Shown here piece after piece: positions 26,564 through 33,944 of a DNA stretch of 64,000 nucleotides. A program made the translations under genes and the position numbers. The notes below the pieces were generated by a model. That model saw only the letters and a program-made list of their open reading frames with translations. It was not told where the DNA came from and searched no databases. The stretch is from assembly GCF_003534205.1 (NCBI RefSeq), contig NZ_CP011102.1:1252036-1316035 (forward strand), in the 5' to 3' direction. This stretch comes from Listeria weihenstephanensis. GTDB lineage: Bacteria > Bacillota > Bacilli > Lactobacillales > Listeriaceae. Within the stretch, counting starts at the first letter, position 1, and every line of letters starts with the position of its first letter.

Positions 26564-28040
26564 TATTGGCGAAGTACGTTATTTTGTAGAACAATTTTTA
26601 CGAGAGTCGCAACAACTGAAAGAAGCATTGACGAATTATCGAAAAGCAGTCGCGAAGATTATAGCGGATGATGAGATCAAGGGTGAAATCGCGGACAGCG
26701 CGAAGAAGTACTACCAAACGGTGCATTATCCGATTGTGGACACCACCAAGGCATGTATGACAGATGCCGAAGAGATTCTTAAAAAGTATACGACAGATTT
26801 TCATAATCAAGTTGACCCATCCATGAATGCACGAATTGATTCCGATGAATTACAGGCACTTCAAGGCGAGATAAGGAAGTGTCAAAATCGATACGAAGAC
26901 TTGCTAGTCAAAATGAAATCGATGGCGGGTGGTTCCTCACTAGGGCAACAAATTGGGATGCAATTAGGAATGCAAACAGCAATGGGGCAATTACAGCAGG
27001 AAATGCAAATTATTGAACGTTATTTAGAATTTGATTCAAGCCATCAAAATGTGATGTATGATGTTGCGGCAAAGCTACACCAAGTGAAACAAGGACTAAC
27101 GGAGATTCAGAGTAGTAAAGCATTCAACACAGTGAGTCACACCTTTAATACCAAAAACATGAGTATGGGTTGGCTAGAAGGTTTGGTACCTGAGAAGAAG
27201 ACAAAGCAGTATAACTTCGATGACTATACGAAAACGTTAGAGGGTAACTATTGGGTTCTGAGTAAAAATGGCATCACCGACCAAGAAAGCGCCAAAGCAA
27301 CGATTGCTTATAACGATTCTTTAAAAGATGGTACAATCAAAATAGAGAATGAAGAATCAGGCGACTTTATGACCGATTATATGATTGGTGCTGTAAAGGG
27401 CATCAATATACTGAATCCAGATCAACCACTTACCAAAATGCAAAGTTTCTCCATTATTTCAGCGGTTATACTAGGCGGTATAACAATGAAAAGTAGGGGT
27501 ATCAAAATACCCAAGAAGAGCTTTGATACAATCTATACAGATGTAAATATGAAGGAAGTATTCAAGTATACAAAAGGTTATAATGTAAAACCTAAATACA
27601 GTAGTTTTGATGCTAGGATAAAGAAAACCCCATTAAATTACGGGGAATGGAAAGGATCACGTGGAAACTCCATATTTATATCTAACAAACCAGAAGTGAA
27701 GCCGTTTCTGGATGAGACAAAACTTGCTGGGGTAAAATATAAAGGGGCAATGCCTGATTTTTCACCGTTCTCTAAAGGGGAAATTAAATTAGCGAACATG
27801 ACAAATGATAGAAAGAAAAATTTTGCTGCGGCTGATGAACTGCTTGCGGAGGAATGGTCTAAAGGAAAAGAAAAGTGGACAGCTAATGATGTTGCAGACT
27901 GGCGAGAAGACAATAAATATACTTGGCATGAGTTAAATGATTTAGAAACAATCCAGTTAGTGCCTAGTAAAATAAATGGGGTTTATAAACATCTTGGTGG
28001 CGTAGGGGAATATAATATTAACTTAAGATCAAAGGAGTAG
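26550..28040 (+). CDS. LXG-domain type VII secreted toxin with HNH/WHH-like nuclease C terminus
   Basis: A 496-residue polymorphic toxin. The N-terminal ~200 residues are the helical LXG export domain (MPRIDIGEVRYFVEQF onward); a linker with a hydrophobic helix follows near residue 305. The C-terminal ~130 residues resemble HNH/endonuclease VII-fold toxins of the WHH group: YTWHELND (Trp459, His460, Glu461), IQLVPSKI and KHLGG (His481). Asn476 stands where many relatives have His. The ATG at 26550 has AGAGG upstream; a longer reading adds 23 residues inside the previous gene. The C-terminal part is more AT-rich than the LXG part, as expected for swapped toxin tips. Confidence 0.88.
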   Translation: MPRIDIGEVRYFVEQFLRESQQLKEALTNYRKAVAKIIADDEIKGEIADSAKKYYQTVHYPIVDTTKACMTDAEEILKKYTTDFHNQVDPSMNARIDSDELQALQGEIRKCQNRYEDLLVKMKSMAGGSSLGQQIGMQLGMQTAMGQLQQEMQIIERYLEFDSSHQNVMYDVAAKLHQVKQGLTEIQSSKAFNTVSHTFNTKNMSMGWLEGLVPEKKTKQYNFDDYTKTLEGNYWVLSKNGITDQESAKATIAYNDSLKDGTIKIENEESGDFMTDYMIGAVKGINILNPDQPLTKMQSFSIISAVILGGITMKSRGIKIPKKSFDTIYTDVNMKEVFKYTKGYNVKPKYSSFDARIKKTPLNYGEWKGSRGNSIFISNKPEVKPFLDETKLAGVKYKGAMPDFSPFSKGEIKLANMTNDRKKNFAAADELLAEEWSKGKEKWTANDVADWREDNKYTWHELNDLETIQLVPSKINGVYKHLGGVGEYNINLRSKE

Positions 28041-28046
28041 ATTTGA

Positions 28047-28526
28047 ATGAAAAAAATAAATGATGATTTATTTGGCAAAATAGAATTCGACATGTACTGG
28101 AGTGGAAAAACTTCAATTACAATGTTTGGAAGAAAATATGAAGTTGTTTTAAGTATTGATGGGGAAGAAGATGCTAATTTTTCACCTATTCAACGTGATG
28201 CATATACAAATTTCATAACAAATATGGATGAAATTATGGCTACTGTAGAACTAAGCATTTTAGAATACTATGAAGAGAATGTTGAGGAATATAGAGATAT
28301 GGCAGGTGAAGCTGAGGCAGATAGAACTGCTCCTGAGATTAGCACCATTGAGGAATTAGGTAATCTAGTAATTCCTACACAATTAATCGTTAGACGTGTT
28401 AGGAAGAACGGTGTGAGAAGAATAGGCTTAGTTTGTGATTGTACTTGGGATATAGATAATGGTGTGGGCGTTCGAATTGAAGATGAAAAAGTAGAAGAAG
28501 TAGATTATCAAGACATCGTACTATAG
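28047..28526 (+). CDS. Putative immunity protein, DUF6985-like
   Basis: A 159-residue acidic cytoplasmic protein beginning 6 bp after the toxin stop, the usual place for the cognate immunity gene. The pattern LFGKIEFDMYWSGK, an SPIQRDAYTNFI helix and a C-terminal GLVCDCTWDIDNGVGV..E..V..V strand region resemble DUF6985 proteins. No signal peptide or membrane helix. Its position makes it the first candidate to neutralise the adjacent nuclease; the net negative charge fits a DNA-mimic or active-site blocker, which is inference. Confidence 0.75.
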   Translation: MKKINDDLFGKIEFDMYWSGKTSITMFGRKYEVVLSIDGEEDANFSPIQRDAYTNFITNMDEIMATVELSILEYYEENVEEYRDMAGEAEADRTAPEISTIEELGNLVIPTQLIVRRVRKNGVRRIGLVCDCTWDIDNGVGVRIEDEKVEEVDYQDIVL

Positions 28527-28527
28527 A

Positions 28528-28908
28528 ATGATAGCAGGTTCTTATGTTTCTCTGTGGTTTGGGAATTTTGAAGAAAACAATTTTAACGTGTATTTTGAAA
28601 TAAAATATACAGAAGATGGAGACAGCGCCCCCTCCCTCTTCGAAAAAGATTTTGCGTTAGGTTATTACGACCGAGATTTAGTTGAGAAGTTTTGGTCTGA
28701 CGATAATTCTGAGGATATAGAGATTCTTCTCGAGGATTTTTCTTATGATAATCAACTAATAGATCATTTTAGAAGTGTTACTATTGACGAACCTTATAAT
28801 ACAGTCATGCTGATATATGATTATAAATATGAGGGGAAAACGAAAATAAGTGATTATAAAAGTAACAAGATAAGATTTATAGGAACAGTCACATATGTTC
28901 AGGAATAA
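28528..28908 (+). CDS. Putative immunity protein, Imm22-like
   Basis: A 126-residue acidic protein starting 1 bp after the preceding stop. The order SLWFGNF, YFEIKY, SLFEKDF and YYDRDLVEKFW matches what I recall of the Immunity-22 family. Cytoplasmic, no membrane segment. The tight spacing implies translational coupling with the DUF6985-like gene. It may protect against another toxin allele rather than the adjacent one. Confidence 0.7.
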   Translation: MIAGSYVSLWFGNFEENNFNVYFEIKYTEDGDSAPSLFEKDFALGYYDRDLVEKFWSDDNSEDIEILLEDFSYDNQLIDHFRSVTIDEPYNTVMLIYDYKYEGKTKISDYKSNKIRFIGTVTYVQE

Positions 28909-28947
28909 AACAAAACAATAAAGAACTAAATATGGAGAGACTAAGTG

Positions 28948-29382
28948 ATGACATACAACTTTATTAATGAAGATGAGAAGAATGAGTTTTTCCCTCTGAA
29001 TGAAGATGAAATTGTAAAAGTTGAATCAGAATTAAATATAACATTGTCAAAATCGTTAAGAGATTTTGACAATGAAATAGGGTACGGGTTTCTAAAAAGC
29101 TCAGAGTATAACATGAATAGATTAATGGACCCAGAGTCAGTGAGAGATTTTCGTTTAAGAGTGAATGATTATGAATATTTTCCAGACATTGAAATCTTTG
29201 ATGAATATGAAGAAAATAAGCTTATATTTTTTGAAGTAAGTGAGACAGCACTTATGTCGATTGGAACAACAGCGGATGACAATCGGATTTACTATTATGA
29301 TGTGTCAATTGCCGACTCCTTGGTTGATTTTTTAGTTAAAATGATGGAAGACGACAAATATTATTTGGAATTGTTTCAGTAA
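28948..29382 (+). CDS. SUKH (SMI1/KNR4) immunity-type protein, copy 1
   Basis: A 144-residue acidic protein with SUKH hallmarks: an N-terminal helix ending ESELNITLSKSLRDF, then IGYGF (about 47), a strand pair around RLMDPESVRDFR, and a C-terminal helix after VSIADSLVDFL. SUKH proteins commonly neutralise nuclease toxins. It is the first of four tandem paralogues sharing MDP.SVRDFR and IADSL..FL. ATG preferred over a GTG one codon earlier; GGAGAG precedes it. Confidence 0.85.
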   Translation: MTYNFINEDEKNEFFPLNEDEIVKVESELNITLSKSLRDFDNEIGYGFLKSSEYNMNRLMDPESVRDFRLRVNDYEYFPDIEIFDEYEENKLIFFEVSETALMSIGTTADDNRIYYYDVSIADSLVDFLVKMMEDDKYYLELFQ

Positions 29383-29442
29383 GTATAAAAAATGAGTAAT
29401 TCATCTGTAAGCCAAAATATGTTTATTTGCAGGAGTGAAAAA

Positions 29443-29871
29443 ATGCGATTTGATTTTGTTAGGGATAATATAGAAAACATTTTTTATTCGCTGGGTCTAG
29501 AAGATATGGAACAGGTTGAAAAAGAATTAAACTTAACTTTTCCAATTGAATTAAAACAATTTTATCTAGAAATAGGATATGGCTTCTTTAAAGGGTCAGA
29601 ATATCAAATAAATAGATTAATGGACCCTGAGTCGATAAGAGATTTTAGACTACGAGTGGATGATTATGAATTTTATCCTGATATAGAGATATTCGATGAA
29701 GTTGAGAAAGATAAGCTAGTCTTCTTTGAGGGAGATGAAAGTACAACAATTTTAATTGGACTAGGTAATAGTGAAAGAAGCCCTATTTATTTGTTTGACA
29801 CACTAATTGCTAATTCGTTAAAAGAGTTTTTAGAGAAAATAATGGTAGATGATTTGTATTATATAAAATGA
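29443..29871 (+). CDS. SUKH immunity-type protein, copy 2
   Basis: A 142-residue paralogue of the previous gene (IGYGFFKGSEYQ, RLMDPESIRDFR, IANSLKEFL). ATG at 29443 follows AGGAGTG; an upstream ATG would add 17 unrelated residues. Its stop overlaps the start of copy 3 (ATGATGA). Divergence from copy 1 is mainly in the N-terminal helix and the strand before the C-terminal helix, where toxin contacts would be expected. Confidence 0.83.
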   Translation: MRFDFVRDNIENIFYSLGLEDMEQVEKELNLTFPIELKQFYLEIGYGFFKGSEYQINRLMDPESIRDFRLRVDDYEFYPDIEIFDEVEKDKLVFFEGDESTTILIGLGNSERSPIYLFDTLIANSLKEFLEKIMVDDLYYIK

Positions 29872-30306
29872 TGAAATATATATTTTTAACCACTAATCAA
29901 GAAAATAAATTCTATCCGGTAACTACTGAATCGATAGAAAAAGCACAGGAAGATTTGGGAGTTTTGTTTCCAAAAGAGCTTGTGGATTGTTATAGAAATC
30001 TAGGTTATGGTTTTATCAAGGGTTCGAGACAGAACGTCAATCGATTGATGGACCCGCTATCTGTTCGGGATTTTCGACTTAAGCAAAATGATTTTGAATT
30101 TTTCCCTGATTATAGAAGTATATGATGATTTAGAGGATGAATTAATTTTCTTTGAGGCAAATGAAACAGCCATGCTATCTATAAAGTTGACGGATAGTGA
30201 ATTAAGTCCCATTTATTATGATGAATTTAAAATAGCTGATTCTTTAACCGAATTTCTTCAAAAGATAGCAGTGAATGATACGTATTACATGGATTTAGTC
30301 GACTGA
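29868..30306 (+). pseudogene. SUKH immunity-type gene, copy 3, frameshifted
   Basis: The first 80 residues (MKYIFLTTNQ... RLMDPLSVRDFR) read normally to FEFFPD. An extra T in GATTATAGAAG near 30110 then shifts the frame and gives a stop at 30123. Removing one base restores EVYDDLEDELIFFE and runs to the natural end DTYYMDLVD at 30306, matching copy 4 throughout. Either a recent inactivation or an assembly error; the rest is undamaged. Confidence 0.85.
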
Positions 30307-30341
30307 TTGCTTAATTGCTATACCATTGGAGGAACTCGATA

Positions 30342-30776
30342 ATGAAGTATGCATTCTTAATCAATAATGACAAAAACAGTTTCTATCCGTTGAAAACAGG
30401 AATGATTGAGGAGGCGCAATCTGATTTAGATGTATCTTTTTCACAAGAACTTATTGAATTTTATAATGAAGTAGGCTGTGGTTTTATCAAAAGTTCTAAA
30501 GGCAATATAAATCGATTCATGGACCCGATTTCAGTTAGAGATTTCCGTAAAAAAGAATATGATTATGAATTTTTCCCTGATATTGATCTATATGATGACT
30601 TAGAAGATGAACTTATCTTTTTTGAAGTGGATGAAACGGTTTTGATGTCTATCAAAGTGACAGGAAATGATACAAGCCCTGTATACTATAATGAAATTAA
30701 AATTGCAGACTCTCTATATGAATTTCTACAATGCATGTCGAAGGATGATAATTATTATTTAGCATTGATAAAGTAA
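30342..30776 (+). CDS. SUKH immunity-type protein, copy 4
   Basis: A 144-residue intact SUKH protein closest to the broken copy 3 (shared FFPDI..YDDLEDELIFFE and MKY.FL start). ATG at 30342 follows GGAGGAACTCGATA. The key positions of the fold (VGCGFIKSS, RFMDPISVRDFR, IADSLYEFL) are retained. It is followed by a terminator, so it ends the immunity transcript that begins at the toxin. Confidence 0.84.
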   Translation: MKYAFLINNDKNSFYPLKTGMIEEAQSDLDVSFSQELIEFYNEVGCGFIKSSKGNINRFMDPISVRDFRKKEYDYEFFPDIDLYDDLEDELIFFEVDETVLMSIKVTGNDTSPVYYNEIKIADSLYEFLQCMSKDDNYYLALIK

Positions 30777-30793
30777 AGCTAGGCATACAGGAT

Positions 30794-30842
30794 AAACTGT
30801 ATTAGTAATGATTTTTTAAGCTCGTTATTAATACAGTTTTTA
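30794..30842 (+). terminator. Terminator after SUKH copy 4
   Basis: AAACTGTATTA / TAATACAGTTT stem with an inner TAA/TTA extension and a T-rich tail. Confidence 0.75.
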
Positions 30843-30881
30843 TTCTGTGAAATATATCATGGGAAATAAGGAGTACTAGAA

Positions 30882-31325
30882 ATGTTAGTAAACCTCTTAA
30901 GACAGATTGCTGAGGAACAAAAATCTTTTGATGAAGAACCTGAGGCACCTGCAACAGAAACTGAAATTTTGGAGTTAAAAAGACGAACTAACGATGATAA
31001 AATTAGTGATGTTTGGTTTCCTGATTATGCGGATTTCCTTAAAATAAGAAACGGTCTGGATTATGATGGACTTGTTATCTATAATGCCAATATGACTGAT
31101 ACTAATAATGGATTCATTGCTGCAAACGAGATATGGAATGAGAACGACTGGGAAGATAATTACGTATTTTTGGGGGATTCCAATATTTCTTGGTATTGTT
31201 ATAGTATTACGAAAAACATTTTCTTAGAACTTGATAAACCAAGTGGAGATATCATTAATCAATTTAGTTCATTGAATGAACTTTTAGAAGCAGCTATTAG
31301 AAATATTTTATGCAATATAGGTTGA
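30882..31325 (+). CDS. YrhA-like (SUKH-related) immunity-type protein
   Basis: A 147-residue acidic protein. PDYADFLKIRNGLDYDGLVIY, split as PDYADFLKIRNG and DYDGLVIY (about 49-68), GFIAANEIW, FLGDSNISWYCY and FLELDKPSG match the YrhA family as I remember it; B. subtilis YrhA is encoded among toxin-related genes. It has its own ribosome-binding site (AAGGAG) and follows a terminator, so it may be a separately acquired immunity unit. Confidence 0.8.
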   Translation: MLVNLLRQIAEEQKSFDEEPEAPATETEILELKRRTNDDKISDVWFPDYADFLKIRNGLDYDGLVIYNANMTDTNNGFIAANEIWNENDWEDNYVFLGDSNISWYCYSITKNIFLELDKPSGDIINQFSSLNELLEAAIRNILCNIG

Positions 31326-31328
31326 ATT

Positions 31329-31412
31329 AATAATTTAGATCGAAACATTGAACTTGTTAAAAATTTACCTCTAGAGCAGTATGACAAATATAATGAGATT
31401 AAGTGCAGGTGA
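31329..31412 (+). pseudogene. Possible orphan C-terminal coding remnant
   Basis: An open stretch without start codon reads NNLDRNIELVKN then LPLEQYDKYNEIKCR and stops at 31412. Its amino-acid composition is protein-like and it lies between an immunity gene and a terminator, where decayed toxin or immunity fragments accumulate. No homology is claimed. Confidence 0.25.
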
Positions 31413-31469
31413 CGTGGCAATCTTTTTGAGACTAGCTTGTTAGAGTTTTTTTGAACAGCAGGATATAAC

Positions 31470-31519
31470 AAAAGCCGTATCAGGTGCGATTTAAAAATCA
31501 ATACCTAATACGGCTTTTT
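31470..31519 (+). terminator. Terminator downstream of the YrhA-like gene
   Basis: AAAGCCGTAT / ATACGGCTTT outer stem with a nested AGGT..ACCT and GATTT..AAATC inner stem, followed by TTTTT. Confidence 0.85.
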
Positions 31520-31596
31520 CTGTATTTATTTTTAAATCTGAGAACTCACTAGCTATTTCTTCTCTACAATCTCAACGTGTTCTACAAAGTGAGTTT

Positions 31597-31652
31597 GATT
31601 GCTTAATTATTATATCGTAGGAGGAACTCGATAATCGAGCGTGCATTATCCT
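31597..31652 (+). pseudogene. Remnant of a SUKH-gene 5' region
   Basis: GATTGCTTAATT, GGAGGAACTCGATAAT and GTGCATT repeat, in order, the leader and first codons of SUKH copy 4 (30304-30355). The start codon is lost and no frame continues. It marks a further, deleted member of the immunity array. The rest of 31520-31787 shows nothing recognisable. Confidence 0.6.
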
Positions 31653-31787
31653 GAAAAAAGAAGCATTCGATTTAGTTCGTTGATGAGATAATGGGAGATT
31701 TTTAAGAAGAATAAATACGAACTGCGGAGATTATAGAAGAAAGTTTGAAAAGGACAACAAATTATTCAAAAAAATTTCAAAAAACTC

Positions 31788-31816
31788 TTGCCAAACAGGC
31801 CTAGTAGTGATAATAT
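31788..31816 (+). promoter_or_regulatory. Predicted tRNA-Gly promoter
   Basis: TTGCCA (31788-31793), 17-base spacer, TAATAT (31811-31816), 35 bases before the tRNA. Confidence 0.6.
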
Positions 31817-31851
31817 ATTAAATGTTGCTACAACATATTGATCTGAACTAT

Positions 31852-31922
31852 GCGGGTGTAGTTTAGTGGTAAAACTACAGCCTTCCAAGCTGTTGTCGTG
31901 AGTTCGATTCTCATCACCCGCT
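31852..31922 (+). tRNA. tRNA-Gly (anticodon TCC)
   Basis: A 71-nt cloverleaf: acceptor GCGGGTG / CACCCGC, anticodon stem ACAGC / GCTGT with loop CTTCCAA giving anticodon TCC, and T arm GTGAG-TTCGATT-CTCAT. CCA is not encoded. It borders the LXG/immunity region and could serve as an insertion landmark. Confidence 0.95.
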
Positions 31923-31936
31923 CTTAAATTGTTATC

Positions 31937-31980
31937 AACGCAGTGTTTCGACCTTTATAAGCGAAGCATTGCGTTTTATT
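31937..31980 (+). terminator. Terminator of tRNA-Gly
   Basis: AACGCAGTGTTTCG / CGAAGCATTGCGTT stem with G-U pairs, followed by a T-rich tail. Confidence 0.85.
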
Positions 31981-32003
31981 TTTGTGTAGAGGATATGCGA
32001 TGT

Positions 32004-32195
32004 AAATCGGCGACAAGCGTTCGCAATGAAAAGTATGGGCGGACTTCCGGTTCTGCTACGCAATGCTTGCTACGCTTAACTTCTTACATGGTCGGGGAAA
32101 CTACTCCCTCCCTGTTTTCAGTCATCACGTACACTAGTACGCTCCGCTTCCGGCTTCCACCCATACTTTCCATTTCAAACGCTTTCGCTCGATTT
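32004..32195. repeat. 192-bp element with ~46-bp imperfect terminal inverted arms
   Basis: The left arm 32004-32050 and right arm 32150-32195 are near-perfect reverse complements. They share AAATCG, GCGTT, AATG, AAAGTATGGG and CCGG blocks, differing at roughly ten positions. The middle contains the near-palindrome GTACACTAGTAC and a GCTACGCAATGC / GCTTGCTACGC direct-repeat pair. No credible protein is encoded. A miniature inverted-repeat transposable element or a long-hairpin RNA are the options. Confidence 0.75.
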
Positions 32196-32277
32196 GTTTA
32201 AAGCAGGATGTAGGTCTTACCCAAAACAACAAAAGAGCAAAAAAAACATTAAGATACTAAGAACTGAGGTGCGAACC

Positions 32278-33417
32278 TTGCAAAATATTGATATGAACGA
32301 GTTAAAACAAGAAATTATCCGCTATGCGCGTGAAATAGATATTCAAGAAATAGGATTTGCTTCGGCTGATCCTTTTTTGGAATTAAAAACGAGGTTGGAA
32401 GTAGCTGCGAAAGAGGATGTTTTAACGGGATTTGAACATCCGAATATCGATGAGCGTGTTTATCCAGAGCTTATTTTTAAGGAGCCGCGTTCGATTATTG
32501 CGATTGCGCTTGCTTATCCTTCTAAGATGAAGAATGAGCCGGTGAGTCGGAAGGAAGCGCGCCGGGGCCTTTTTTCTCGAGCTTCGTGGGGGACGGATTA
32601 CCATACGGTGCTTCGTGAAAAACTGGATTTGCTTGAGGCTTTTATTCGAGAGCGGGTTCCTGAGGCGCGTTTTAAATCGATGGTGGATACGGGTGAATTT
32701 TCTGATGTGGCGGTCGCTGAACGGGCTGGAATTGGGTGGCGTGGTAAGAATACGTTGCTGATTTCGCCGGAGTTTGGTTCGTTTACTTATTTGGGCGAGA
32801 CGTTGACGAATCTTCCTATTGCGCCGGATAAGCCGATGGGGGATTTGTGTGGTGATTGTAATAAGTGCGTGGAAGCCTGTCCGACAGGGAGTTTGCTCGG
32901 TGAAGGGAAGATGAATCCGAAAATTTGTTTGAGTTATTTGAGCCAGACGAAAGGCTTTTTGGATGAAAAATATCGTGATGTGTTGCATAATCGGTTATAC
33001 GGCTGTGATACGTGCCAGGTGGTTTGTCCCTATAATCGGGGGCATGATTTCCATTTTCACGAAGCGATGGAGCCTGATCCTGAATTGGTGAAGCCAGAGT
33101 TAAAACCCCTGCTGTCGATCTCGAATAAGGAATTCAAGGAAAAATTTGGACCAATGGCGGGTTCTTGGCGTGGAAAGAAGCCGATTCAGCGTAATGCGAT
33201 TATTGTGTTGGCGCGTTATAAGGATAAAACGGCGGTGCCAGAATTGATTCGGTGCATGACGGAAGATCCGCGTCCTGTGATTCGGGGAACGGCGGCTTGG
33301 GCGCTTGGCAAAATTGGCGGTGCAGACGCAGAACAGGCGTTACTAGAAGTGCAAGAGGACGATGTAGAAGTGCTGGCAGAAATTACGCGAGCAAAGAATT
33401 TAATAGGAGTAAGGTGA
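32278..33417 (+). CDS. queG: Epoxyqueuosine reductase QueG
   Basis: Catalyses the last step of queuosine synthesis on tRNA, using cobalamin and two 4Fe-4S clusters. The product of about 379 residues shows cluster motifs CGDCNKCVEACPTG and CDTCQVVCPYN, with ISPEFGSF upstream. C-terminal HEAT-like repeats (DKTAVPELIRCM..., RGTAAWALGKIGG) are also present. The TTG at 32278 follows GAGGTG at 6 bases; the next candidate, ATG at 32293, has no ribosome-binding site. Overlaps the next gene by GTGA. Confidence 0.94.
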   Translation: MQNIDMNELKQEIIRYAREIDIQEIGFASADPFLELKTRLEVAAKEDVLTGFEHPNIDERVYPELIFKEPRSIIAIALAYPSKMKNEPVSRKEARRGLFSRASWGTDYHTVLREKLDLLEAFIRERVPEARFKSMVDTGEFSDVAVAERAGIGWRGKNTLLISPEFGSFTYLGETLTNLPIAPDKPMGDLCGDCNKCVEACPTGSLLGEGKMNPKICLSYLSQTKGFLDEKYRDVLHNRLYGCDTCQVVCPYNRGHDFHFHEAMEPDPELVKPELKPLLSISNKEFKEKFGPMAGSWRGKKPIQRNAIIVLARYKDKTAVPELIRCMTEDPRPVIRGTAAWALGKIGGADAEQALLEVQEDDVEVLAEITRAKNLIGVR

Positions 33418-33932
33418 CGAAATTGGCAAATCATGTAGTACTTTATCAACCGGAAATTCCGGCAAATACGGGAAATATTTCAAGAACATGTGCGGGGACG
33501 GATACATACTTGCATCTGATTCGACCGCTTGGTTTTTCGACGGATGACAAGATGTTAAAGCGGGCTGGTCTTGATTATTGGGATCATGTGAAACTGAAAT
33601 ACTATGATTCGATCGAGGAATTCTTTGAAGTCAACGCTGGCGGCGAATTTTATTTTATAACGAAATTTGGACGGCATGTATATAGTGATGTGAATTATCA
33701 AGATACGAATAAGGATTATTTCTTTATTTTTGGGAAGGAAACAACAGGATTGCCGGACGCGATTCTTGAAGCGCATGAGGATACGTGTTTGCGAATCCCA
33801 ATGACAGATCATATTCGTTCGCTCAACTTGTCGAATACGGCGGCGATTTTGATTTATGAATGTTTGCGTCAACAACAATTCGGTGCGCTTGATCAAATGC
33901 CGCATTATGATCGTAAAATTTTTAAAGACTAG
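33414..33932 (+). CDS. trmL: tRNA (cytidine/uridine-2'-O)-methyltransferase TrmL (CspR, SPOUT)
   Basis: Methylates the wobble nucleotide 34 ribose of some leucine tRNAs. The ~172-residue SPOUT protein has VLYQPEIPANTGNI-SRTC at the N terminus, FGKETTGLPD and the knot motif IPMTDHIRSLNLSNTAA. The start is either GTG 33414, overlapping the queG stop and preceded by AGGAG, or TTG 33423 after AAGGTG. Coupling to queG groups two tRNA-modification genes acting on the wobble base. Confidence 0.92.
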   Translation: MTKLANHVVLYQPEIPANTGNISRTCAGTDTYLHLIRPLGFSTDDKMLKRAGLDYWDHVKLKYYDSIEEFFEVNAGGEFYFITKFGRHVYSDVNYQDTNKDYFFIFGKETTGLPDAILEAHEDTCLRIPMTDHIRSLNLSNTAAILIYECLRQQQFGALDQMPHYDRKIFKD

Positions 33933-33944
33933 GGGATGGATTGT

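Noticed and set aside
30088-30306. Separate 72-codon gene
   Set aside because: It is the second half of the frameshifted SUKH copy 3, not an independent gene.
30342-30776. CRISPR-like array in the repetitive 29-31 kb region
   Set aside because: The repetition is between homologous coding sequences of about 435 bp, not short direct repeats with spacers.
31929-32201. 90-codon frame on the plus strand after tRNA-Gly
   Set aside because: It runs through the terminator and the inverted-repeat element and has no ribosome-binding site or protein-like composition.
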